A stretch of 15,141 bases of DNA, from NCBI GenBank assembly GCA_004557285.1, contig SFEK01000042.1, forward strand, positions 1-15,141, given 5' to 3'. The notes beneath the pieces are model-generated. The model was not told the DNA's origin and ran no database searches. It saw only the letters and a list, made by a program, of their open reading frames with translations. The DNA is from Bacteroidales bacterium. Its GTDB lineage: Bacteria; Bacteroidota; Bacteroidia; Bacteroidales; Bacteroidaceae. Shown piece by piece: positions 1-7,900 of the stretch; position 1 is the first letter of the stretch, and the number at the start of each line of letters is the position of its first letter. The position numbers and the translations under genes were made by a program.

Positions 1-10
1 ATATACATAT

Positions 11-30
11 AAGGCGTAACTGTACGCTTT
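11..30 (+). terminator. Possible terminator hairpin of an upstream gene
   Basis: The arms AAGGCGTA and TACGCTTT pair over 8 bp with one G-T wobble around the 4-nt loop ACTG, and GGTTTT follows. This looks like an intrinsic terminator for a plus-strand gene ending before the window. The T-run is short, so it could be coincidental. Confidence 0.3.
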
Positions 31-511
31 GGTTTTGACGCAGTAAGAATCTGGCAGTTCGAGCAAAGTTGTCAAGAACAAAGCAACGGGAACGTCTCAT
101 GAGGTGTATTGTATACAGCCCTCATTGGCTTTGGACGATTCTATCGTTCATTGTCAAGAGTGCTTTCTATATACGTACACAGGCGTGGGGCTTTCGGCGT
201 TGCTCGTTTCGACTTGTCGGGCAATGCGAGAGCCTTTATAGCGTGGAACGATCGCAGTAGTACTAACTTTGTTTCATCCGAAATATGGAGTGACGCTTCT
301 GCCCATTCAGGGCGTAAAACAATCGGTGAAAATGGCTACTCTACATCGGCAACGAAGTCGACATACTTACACCATGCAGCAATATATTATCACTCGGAAT
401 ACCGAATGAACCGGGTATGCCATGAGCGAAAACGGCAAATCAAGGAGATTTTATCAGGTACATTTTTGAAACTTTTCTGTCATTATCATATAGGAATGTC
501 AAAAAAAACAG
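31..511 (+). other. Gene-free leader with several RNA-like hairpins
   Basis: This is the only stretch over 300 bases without a convincing gene. A 145-codon open frame starting at 109 resembles no family I know, has no signal or domain pattern, and runs to the fucosidase start, so I do not call it. Hairpins are visible instead: 99-125 (ATGAGG plus TGTA pairing with TACA and CCTCAT across a 2-nt bulge), 132-146 (GACGAT/ATCGTT with a 3-nt loop), 189-234 (a long stem listed separately), 301-313 (GCCC/GGGC) and 396-421 (8-bp arms with one mismatch around ATACC/GGTAT). The region could be a structured non-coding RNA, a long 5' leader or decayed sequence. I do not recognise a known riboswitch, RNase P RNA or tmRNA. 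Confidence 0.35.
189..234 (+). other. Strong 17-bp RNA hairpin
   Basis: Bases 189-206 pair with 218-234 around an 11-nt loop, leaving one unpaired G at 197. There are 14 Watson-Crick pairs and three G-U pairs (193/230, 199/225, 204/220). All three would be A-C mismatches in RNA from the opposite strand, so the structure, if real, belongs to a plus-strand transcript running toward the fucosidase gene. No known RNA family was recognised. Confidence 0.45.
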
Positions 512-519
512 TAATTTTG
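512..519 (+). promoter_or_regulatory. Candidate -7 box of the fucosidase-esterase operon
   Basis: TAATTTTG fits the Bacteroidota -7 consensus TAnnTTTG and ends 26 nt before the fucosidase ATG. That implies a leader of about 20 nt. No TTG lies 19-21 nt upstream, so the promoter would be weak or activator-dependent. If this is the main start site, the hairpins upstream belong to another transcript. Confidence 0.45.
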
Positions 520-545
520 CATATTAGAATAAACGTGAATACCTG

Positions 546-1937
546 ATGAAAAAAATGCTATTGTCGCTGTCGGCCTTGCTGCTGACGCTACCCATGAAAG
601 CACAAAGTCCCTCTGGCTACAACGAACAGGAAGCCGTGTCGCTCATGAAAACCATCCAAGGGACACCCTTTGAACGAACCACCCACCCTGAGGCACAATG
701 GTATCCGAAGGCGGGATTGGGCCTGTTTATCCATTGGGGCATCCATTGTGTAACGGGCACCGACCCCTCGTGGTCGATGCTGAGCAACGTGCCTTGGCTA
801 AAAAACGACCCACCGGTAAAGCCCCAGAAGTATTACAAACTGGCTGAGGAATTTCAACCCGGACGATATGATGCGGAAAAATGGGTGTTGGCGGCCAAGA
901 ATGCAGGTTTCCAATATGTCGTCATCACCGCCAAGCACCACGACGGATATTGCCTGTGGCCAACCAACCACGGCACTTACAACACCAAGAACTATATGCA
1001 GGGCCGCGACTTGCTCCGCCCACTGGTGGATGCCTGCCGCAAATATGGCCTGCGCATCGGTTTGTATTTCTCGCCACGCGACTGGAGCAACCCCGATTAT
1101 CCCATGCCCTTCAAAGACCACGACTATGCACAGCAAATCAAGGGCAACCGCTATCCCGACGGCACCAACCAAAGGCAATTCGACAAATTCTTCGACTATA
1201 CTGTGGGGCAACTCAGCGAACTGCTCACCCGCTATGGCAAAATAGATGTCATCTGGTTCGACGGCATCGACTGGCCGGGCGTAAACACGCACCACGAGCA
1301 GCTGCATGCCTGGCTTCGCGCGCTGCAGCCCGAAATCATCATCAACCCTCGTTGGGAAACCAACGAAGAGGGCAAATCGTTTGGTGATTTCCGCACGGAA
1401 GAGATTGCCTGGCGCAAACGGATGACCGAAGGACGGCCTTATGCGCCGGGGGTATGGTGGGAGTTCAACGAGACATGGAGCGGACATTGGGGCTATTCGC
1501 CCGGAGCACGTTTCCGCGACATCAACACGGTGATTGCCGCCTTGGTTTATGCCCGCTCGTATGGCGGCAACTATCTGCCCGATGTGGGGCCGCAACCCGA
1601 CGGCGAGATGCGTCCGGGCTTCTATGATGCCTGTGTGCAACTGGGACAATGGATGGACATCAACAAAGAATCGGTGGTGGGCACAAGCGATTTCGACGAC
1701 TGGAACAACCTGTGCAACGTTCCGCTCACACGCCGAGGCTCAACCGTGTATGCCCACCTGTTGAAAGACCTGCCCGGCGAGGTGAAGTTGCAATGGAAAG
1801 AAAAGCCACGAAAAGTGGTGCTGCTCAGCGACGGAAAGGAAGTGCCGTACAGTTATAAGAAGGGTCAACTGCTCATCCGGTTGGAGCCAAGCCGACGCGG
1901 CTCTGCCGACGATGTAGTTAAAATGGTATTCGAATGA
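546..1937 (+). CDS. GH29 alpha-L-fucosidase, secreted
   Basis: A 463-residue glycoside hydrolase of family 29, which removes alpha-L-fucose (some members act on alpha-L-galactose) from glycan ends with retention. Residues 1-19 form a signal peptide cut before Q20, so it acts in the periplasm or at the surface. Family motifs are clear: GLFIHWG (59-65), the fucose-binding TAKHHDGYCLW (128-138), YGLRIGLYFSPRDW (167-180) and IDVIWFDG (233-240), in which D239 is the expected nucleophile. E286 in FRTEE is my best guess for the acid/base. A beta-sandwich C-terminus probably follows residue 375. The late family motif, usually like NYLLNVGP, reads NYLPDVGP here (342-349). The stop overlaps the next gene's start by 4 nt (ATGA), so the two are translationally coupled. 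There is no clear Shine-Dalgarno, as is usual in this phylum. The family is secure; the exact substrate is not. Confidence 0.93.
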   Translation: MKKMLLSLSALLLTLPMKAQSPSGYNEQEAVSLMKTIQGTPFERTTHPEAQWYPKAGLGLFIHWGIHCVTGTDPSWSMLSNVPWLKNDPPVKPQKYYKLAEEFQPGRYDAEKWVLAAKNAGFQYVVITAKHHDGYCLWPTNHGTYNTKNYMQGRDLLRPLVDACRKYGLRIGLYFSPRDWSNPDYPMPFKDHDYAQQIKGNRYPDGTNQRQFDKFFDYTVGQLSELLTRYGKIDVIWFDGIDWPGVNTHHEQLHAWLRALQPEIIINPRWETNEEGKSFGDFRTEEIAWRKRMTEGRPYAPGVWWEFNETWSGHWGYSPGARFRDINTVIAALVYARSYGGNYLPDVGPQPDGEMRPGFYDACVQLGQWMDINKESVVGTSDFDDWNNLCNVPLTRRGSTVYAHLLKDLPGEVKLQWKEKPRKVVLLSDGKEVPYSYKKGQLLIRLEPSRRGSADDVVKMVFE

Positions 1938-3136
1938 TATACAACAGATTCATCCTTGTTGTCGTGCTGGTCATCGGCCATCTCAACACCTGCCTTGCGC
2001 AATACGAGCGCAGGGTGGCAAGCCGCGACTTCTACGACTACTACAACCATGCCAACTACGACGAGGCATTGGTGCCCGACTATACCCTGCCCGACATCAT
2101 GCAATGTCTCGACGGCACGGTGGTGGGCGACGTGAAGACTTGGGAAGAGAAACGCCGCCCCGAACTGCTCCGTCTCTTCACCTCTTTCATGTATGGCAAA
2201 CAACCGCTGCCCGACAGCACCTTCAGCTTTGAACGCATGGGAAAGGACAGGAAAGTGCTCAACGGCAGGGCGATGAGAAGAGACATGATGCTGCACCTGA
2301 CCGGCGAAGGCCCCGACGTGCAGCTCTCGTTGGTGTGGGCAAACGACCGCAACCGTCAGCCAAGAAAGACGATGATGGGCATATCGTTTATCCCCAACGA
2401 CTCTATTTTCACCTTCTACCCCAACGGCAAACGGCCCAAAGGGGCTGAGGCCTGGGACATCGACTCGCTGTTTGCACACGGCTACGCCCTCGCCACATTC
2501 TGCTATACCGAGGCCGAGGCCGACAAGGCGAAAGACCTGTTCAGGTCGAGCCGTCTGCACCGGCATTTCTACCAGAAGGGGCAGCACTATCCCCTGCCCG
2601 ACGAATGGGGTGCCATTGCCTGCTGGGCATGGACAGCCAGCAGGGCGATGGATGCGCTCGGTGCTCTTGCCGCCGACATCGTGGACATGCAGCAGGTGGG
2701 CATCATGGGGCACTCGCGACTGGGCAAGACGGCCTTGTGGGCAGGTGCCACCGACCAGCGCTTCGCCACCGTGGTGTCGGTCAACTCTGGCTGTGGCGGT
2801 GCTGCCTTGTCGCGCCGCTGTGTGGGCGAGACCTTGGAGTGTGTCAACGAATGGTGTCATCATTGGTTTTGCGGCAATTTCAGGCAGTATAGTCACCGTG
2901 AAGAGTGGTTGCCCTTTGACCAGCACGAACTGCTGGCACTCATCGCGCCAAGGCGACTGGTGGTCATCAGCGGCACGGAAGACCATTGGGCCGACCCCAA
3001 GGGCGAGGGCATCAGTTGTCAAGAGGCCGAAGCCGCATATCGGCTCTACGGCAAGCCTCAACAAATCAACTACTTGCTGCGCGAAGGGCCTCACCAGGTG
3101 ATGGCTGTGGATTGGCATTTCATCCTCACGCCATAA
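1934..3136 (+). CDS. CE15 glucuronoyl (4-O-methylglucuronate) esterase
   Basis: A 400-residue alpha/beta hydrolase of carbohydrate esterase family 15. The family cleaves esters between glucuronic acid side chains of xylan and lignin alcohols or methyl groups; automated pipelines often label it acetylxylan esterase. A signal peptide spans 1-22 (cut after CLA). The nucleophile-elbow motif GHSRLGKTALW (259-269) contains Ser261. SGCGGAALSRR (285-295), GE (298-299), WFC (311-313), DQHELLALIAPR (329-340) and EDHWADPKGE (349-358) are all typical of bacterial CE15. The likely catalytic His387 sits in GPHQVMAVDW near the end. At the position of the fungal catalytic Glu (ESGxGG) there is Asn284, so the acid is probably Asp350, at the other known acid position. 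It is coupled to the fucosidase by a 4-nt overlap, and a shared operon and substrate are inferred. Confidence 0.88.
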   Translation: MIYNRFILVVVLVIGHLNTCLAQYERRVASRDFYDYYNHANYDEALVPDYTLPDIMQCLDGTVVGDVKTWEEKRRPELLRLFTSFMYGKQPLPDSTFSFERMGKDRKVLNGRAMRRDMMLHLTGEGPDVQLSLVWANDRNRQPRKTMMGISFIPNDSIFTFYPNGKRPKGAEAWDIDSLFAHGYALATFCYTEAEADKAKDLFRSSRLHRHFYQKGQHYPLPDEWGAIACWAWTASRAMDALGALAADIVDMQQVGIMGHSRLGKTALWAGATDQRFATVVSVNSGCGGAALSRRCVGETLECVNEWCHHWFCGNFRQYSHREEWLPFDQHELLALIAPRRLVVISGTEDHWADPKGEGISCQEAEAAYRLYGKPQQINYLLREGPHQVMAVDWHFILTP

Positions 3137-3175
3137 CGGTGTGATTGCTCCATTACCATAGTGCGCCTCAAAATG

Positions 3176-3218
3176 TTAACTTGTTAACATGTTAACTCGT
3201 TAACTTTTCATTATTCAC
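3176..3218. repeat. Four tandem TTAACNNG octamers plus conserved tail
   Basis: TTAACTTG, TTAACATG, TTAACTCG and TTAACTTT follow each other exactly every 8 bp, then TCATTATTCAC. The first two units contain the perfect 14-bp palindrome GTTAACATGTTAAC (3175-3188). A three-unit copy with nearly the same tail lies at 10474-10508 in the same orientation, again just after a plus-strand gene end. This is a dispersed intergenic repeat of unknown role. Confidence 0.85.
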
Positions 3219-3226
3219 TAACCAAC

Positions 3227-3268
3227 AAGAATTCACCACCCAACCAAAAAGAATTGACCGCCCAACCA
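3227..3268. repeat. Two 22-bp-spaced direct repeats
   Basis: AAGAATTCACCACCCAACCA at 3227 recurs at 3249 as AAGAATTGACCGCCCAACCA with two substitutions in 20 bases. The period is exactly 22 bp, the same period as the palindrome array at 13504-13581. The second unit forms one arm of the terminator hairpin, and the first unit can pair with TGGGTGGT at 3294-3301. Confidence 0.8.
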
Positions 3269-3300
3269 TAACGGCCGAGCGGTCAACTGTTTTTGGGTGG
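3236..3300. terminator. Bidirectional terminator between esterase and susD
   Basis: TTGACCGC (3254-3261) pairs perfectly with GCGGTCAA (3279-3286) around a 17-nt loop. On the plus strand CTG and five T follow; on the minus strand TTC and five T follow. Each strand therefore shows an intrinsic terminator for one of the two converging operons. Outer arms CCACCCA (3236-3242) and TGGGTGG (3294-3300) extend the fold further. Confidence 0.7.
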
Positions 3301-3350
3301 TCGTCAACCGACCATCCTATTTAATCCAAAAGTTACGAAGAATCACTTCA

Positions 3351-4964
3351 CTATTTAGACACATTGTCAGGATTCTGCTCCAGCATAGAGTTGCTGTCTA
3401 AGTCGCTCTGAGGTATCTTGAACAGGTAAGTCTTCTTGGGCTTGAACACAATCTCGCTGGTGATGTAGGTGATGCCTTCGGCAGAAGCTCTTTTGCACTT
3501 CTCGGTAGCGAGGTCAGCCAGCTTGTCTTTGCGCAGCTCGTCGTAGAAAATCTTACCCTCGCCGACGAACTCGTAGCGGCGCTGGTTGAAGATGTCCTCG
3601 TCGATTTCGCTCTGCGACGTGCCTGCGGGCAATGCAGCCAGACCTGCACGGGTGCGCACCTTGTTGAGCTCACTCAGACCACTACCGGCAGACAGCAGGT
3701 TGGCAGCCTCAGCATAGTTGAGGAGCACCTCTGAATAGCGGAAGATGGGGAAGTTGGCATTGGGCATCATCAGAGAATAGTCGGTGTGCTGGTCGAAATA
3801 CTTGCAGTTGAACACGGCGCGCATTTCAGCAGGACGGTCGTTCCATGCCTTGGGCTCCCAGCTGTGTGTGGCCACATTGTAGTGGCAAGGCTGAGAGGTG
3901 AGTGCAGAGGCGTCGTCGCCGCAAAGACCTTCAAAATAGGTGAGACATGCGTTGGCACGCTTGTCGCCGTTGTTGACCATCTCCTCATACAGATAACCTG
4001 ACACGCCGAAGCGGGCATACTGGTAGCAACCCATGTAGGCATTGTTGGTGCGGCCCAGACCGAAACGGATGTGCATAGGATTGCTCTGGCCGGCCTGATC
4101 AGAATACTGCAGCTCGAAGACCGACTCCTTGCAGTTCTTGGCATTGAGGTTGAACCAGTAGAAGTTGTCGGTAAACTCGGGCATCAAATCATATTTGTGT
4201 GAGTCTATCACCTTCTTGCTGTAGTCGCGGGCCTTCTTCAGGTATTCAGCGTTGTTGTCGTTCATCGAGGCCCTGTAGAGATACACCTCGCCGAGAGCGG
4301 CATCCACTGCACCCTTGGACACACGCCACACCTCATAGCCGTCGGCTCCACGCTCGGGCAGGTAGCCTTCAGCCTCAACCAGGTCGTCGATGATGCGCTG
4401 GTAGGTTTCATCCACCGAAGCACGTGGAATTTCCAAGCCTTCGATACCGTTGGTATAGGTGGTAGGCAGAGGCACACCGCCATAGAGACGCAACAGGTGG
4501 AAATAGGTATAGCCTCTGAGGAAGAGGGCCTGACCCTTGATGCGTTTTTTGGCTTCATCGCTCATGTTCACGCCATCCACACGGCCGAGCACCACATTGG
4601 CGCGGTTGATACACTCGTAGGCATAGCCCCAGATTTTCATCACACCACCCACCGAGGCACTGTTGGCATAGCTCCACTGCGAGAGCTCGTGCATGTTGTC
4701 CTTGTTGTAGGTAGGCCAACCCTGCTCGGTGAGCATTTCAATCTGTGCAAGATAGAGGGCGTTGTTGCCGCTGTAGAGACGGCGGAAACGGTTGTAGGTG
4801 GCGGTAAGCGCCGTCTGCACCTCAGCCTCTGTCTTGTAATAAGAGTTGGGGTCGATGAAGGTATATGGACTTTCGTCGAGATCGCTACAGCTGGTCAGCG
4901 ACACGCCGGCTGTTGCCAGGGTTGCCATGGCAACGGCAACTATATTCAATTTGAATGCTTTCAT
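3351..4964 (-). CDS. susD: SusD/RagB-family glycan-binding lipoprotein
   Basis: A 537-residue surface lipoprotein that binds glycan and caps the SusC channel. The N-terminal hydrophobic stretch ends in the lipobox LTSC with acyl-Cys26. Family marks include FLRGYTYFHLLRLYGGVPL (148-166) in the TPR-like region, and, near the C-terminus, FRYSEVLLNYAEAANL, LNKVRTRAGL and NQRRYEFVGEGKIFYDELR. Length is normal for the family. It lies 20 nt downstream of the SusC gene on the same strand and is surely co-transcribed. Its stop faces the esterase operon across a two-sided terminator. The symbol denotes the homologous family; the ligand is unlikely to be starch given the neighbouring enzymes. Confidence 0.95.
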   Translation of the reverse strand: MKAFKLNIVAVAMATLATAGVSLTSCSDLDESPYTFIDPNSYYKTEAEVQTALTATYNRFRRLYSGNNALYLAQIEMLTEQGWPTYNKDNMHELSQWSYANSASVGGVMKIWGYAYECINRANVVLGRVDGVNMSDEAKKRIKGQALFLRGYTYFHLLRLYGGVPLPTTYTNGIEGLEIPRASVDETYQRIIDDLVEAEGYLPERGADGYEVWRVSKGAVDAALGEVYLYRASMNDNNAEYLKKARDYSKKVIDSHKYDLMPEFTDNFYWFNLNAKNCKESVFELQYSDQAGQSNPMHIRFGLGRTNNAYMGCYQYARFGVSGYLYEEMVNNGDKRANACLTYFEGLCGDDASALTSQPCHYNVATHSWEPKAWNDRPAEMRAVFNCKYFDQHTDYSLMMPNANFPIFRYSEVLLNYAEAANLLSAGSGLSELNKVRTRAGLAALPAGTSQSEIDEDIFNQRRYEFVGEGKIFYDELRKDKLADLATEKCKRASAEGITYITSEIVFKPKKTYLFKIPQSDLDSNSMLEQNPDNVSK

Positions 4965-4984
4965 TTTTTTCTACATTATTAAGG

Positions 4985-7900
4985 TTAGAATTTAACGTTC
5001 AAGCCAAACATGACAGTCTTTCCGTAGGGGTTAGACACGTCGCCGTTTTCGGGGTTGTAGCCGATGTGGTTGGCTGATGTGAAGAAGTTCTGCAGGTTGA
5101 CATTAAACAGCAGTCCCTTGATGTACTTGCTGTTCACCAGTTTGGTGAAGTCGTAGCTCATCTGGATGTTCTTCAGGATGAAGTAAGACCAGTCGGCATT
5201 GGTGCGGTCGGAGAGCACAACGCCCTTGGCACCGATTGCCGGTGCACTGCCACCGGGGTTGCTGGTGCTCCACATGTCGGCATAACCGTCGACAGAGGGC
5301 ACACCCAGCTGGTTCTTGACATTGTTGTCCACCCAAAGTGAATAGTTGCCGGTGTTCTGGTAGGCAACTGCCCACTTCGAACCGTTGTTGTAGAAGTCTT
5401 CTGAACCGGCCATTGAGGCATACTTGAAGGCACCCTGACCGTAAACCTGAAGTTTGAAGTCTTTGTACTGTACGCCAAGGTTGAAGCCATAGAAATACTT
5501 GGGCTCGATGCTTCCCACGCACTGGGCGTCGTCGATAGAGAGCTTGCCGTCTTTGTTGACATCTTGATACATCTCAGAACCGATGCCTACGAGACCGTTA
5601 AGGCTCGGCATTTTCTCAAGATATTTATCAAGCTGCTCTTGCGACTTGATGATGCCCAGAGAGTGATAGGTATATACACCATTGACAGGCTGTCCAACCT
5701 CAAGCACACGGGCGATACCTGTAGAGGCAGTTCCGTCGTAAACGGTGATGCGGTCGGCGCCGTCGTAGAGTTTCTTGATTTCGTTAGTGTTGTAGGTAAA
5801 GTTGGCTCCCACGGTCACCTTCCAGTCTTTGTTCTTGAACACGTCTGCGCTCACGGCAAACTCAAAACCCTGGTTGCTCACCTTGCCCACGTTGCTCAGC
5901 ACTGAAGAGAAACCTGAGGTTGAGGGGATTGGCACGGTATAGAGCAGGTCTTTGGTCTGACGGTCGTAGAAGTCGAAGTTCATGTGGATGCGGTCGAAGA
6001 GCGAGAGGTCGAAACCGAGGTCGAGCTGGTTGGTGCTCTCCCACTTCAGTTTAGAGTTGCCCACCGACTCGTAGAAGCCCTGCAGAGAAGTCTTGCCGTC
6101 GGAATAGTTGGCATTGGATGTGCTGGTGGCCAGACGGGCAAGCGACTGGTAGTTGCCAATCTCCTGGTTACCTGTGATACCATAGCTACCACGAATCTTC
6201 AATTCGGTGATCACCTTGTTGTCTTTCAGGAAGTCTTCCTCAGAAGCACGCCATGCAAGACCAACTGAGGGGAAGGTACCCCACTTGGAGTCGGCACCGA
6301 AGCGTGAAGAACCGTCGAAACGCACGGTGGCGGTGAGCAGGTATCTGTCCTTATAGGCATAGGTACCGCGGGCTGTCCATGAAATCAGGCGGTTGCTGTA
6401 GATGTCGCTCTCTGCCTTCAGCGAAGCCTGGTCGGCTCCTGAGAAGTCCCATGCGCCGAGGGCGTCGTTGGTGAAGTTGGCCGACATCTTAGAATATCTG
6501 AACTTGTAGTCCTGCCATGAATAAACACCGGTCAGACTCATGCGGTGGTCGCCCCACTGGTTGGAGTAAGAAAGGATGTGGTCCATGAGACGCGACTCCT
6601 GTCTTGCCCATCGGTGTGCACCAGAGCTGGTGGTAGAGCCCGACTGCAAGCCCTTGGAGTTTTGAGAAGACACGAATTGGTATTCGTTGGCTGTCTTGGT
6701 GTCGTAACCGATGTTCAGGCGGTAGTTCAAGTGGTCGGTAAAGTCAACCTGTGCAAAGAAGTTGCCGATGAAGCGGATGTTCTTCACGCGGTCGGTAGTG
6801 GCGGCCATGTCGGCCAGCGGGTTGAACACCTCACCATGCTGCACGATGTTGAACGAGCCGTCTTCGTTGTAAGGACAGTCGGTGGGCCATCCATAGCGGA
6901 AGATGTCGTTGGTGAGCACGTCAACCAACTTGTTCTGACGAGAACTGGTCAGCTGCATGTTGGCACCGATGGTGAACCACTGGTTGAACTTCTGCTCAAG
7001 ATTGGAGTGGAGAGAGAATTTCTCAAATCCTGTCTTGTCGAGCAGACCTTCCTCATCGTAGTAGCCGGCCGAGAACATGTAGCGGGTGTCGCCCGACTGT
7101 CCGTCGAGGGTCAAACCGTAATCCTGTGTCAGGGCTGAGCTCTTGATGACTTCTTTCTGCCAGTCGTAGAACGGGCCGTTGTAGCCGTTGGGGAAAGGCT
7201 TTGAGCCACCCTGAGCCACGTTGGCGGCATTGATATAGTCGACGAAATCCTGACCGGAGATGGTCTCAATGAGTCGTGAACGCATCTTCACACCCATATT
7301 GGCGTGCAAACTGATGTTGCGGCGGCCCTGAGAACCCTTCTTGGTGGTGATCATCACTACACCGTTGGCACCACGCGAACCGTAGATAGCGGTGGCAGAG
7401 GCGTCTTTCAGAATTTCCATCGACTCGATGTCGGCGGGGTTGATGTCGTTCATGTCGCCATCGGTGAGGGCGAAACCATCAACAACATAGAGCGGGTCGG
7501 TGCCTGCGCTGATAGATGCAGAACCACGGATACGCAATGTAGGAGCTGCACCGGGCTGGTTGTTGGTGAACACGGCAACACCGGTGGATTTACCCTGAAG
7601 GGCCTCGATGGGGTTGGAAGCCATCACAGAGGTAATGGCCTCGTTGCGGATGGAATAGGTAGAACCGGTGAGGTCGCTCTTCTTCATGGTACCATAACCA
7701 ACGACAACCACCTCGTCCATCATGTCGTTGTCTTCGACCATGGTCACGTCATATGTGGCTCCCGGCTTCACCTCGATGCTCTGGGTCTTGAAACCCACAT
7801 ACGAGAAGCGCAGGGTGGTGCCTCCCTTGACCACTACGTCATATTTACCCTCGGCATTGGTGATTACACCCTGTCGCAATGCATCCGAAGGGACCACACT

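Noticed and set aside
187..240. A tmRNA or RNase P RNA fragment, suggested by GGGGCT and a long stem
   Set aside because: None of the conserved ends, the P4 core or the tRNA-like 3' part is present.
264..271. TAACTTTG as a further -7 promoter box
   Set aside because: It matches TAnnTTTG but has no -33 element and no gene or structure starting suitably after it; such octamers occur by chance.
109..546. A 145-codon plus-strand open frame before the fucosidase gene
   Set aside because: It has no recognisable domain, signal or coding pattern, and crosses RNA-like hairpins. It is kept as the alternative reading of that region.
798..1649. A 283-codon open frame antisense to the fucosidase gene
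   Set aside because: Shadow of the GH29 reading frame with no start signals or family motifs.
1865..3118. A 417-codon open frame antisense to the whole esterase gene
   Set aside because: It mirrors a well-supported CE15 gene; long antisense frames arise from GC-rich third positions. Its protein is low-complexity in H, V and G and matches nothing known.
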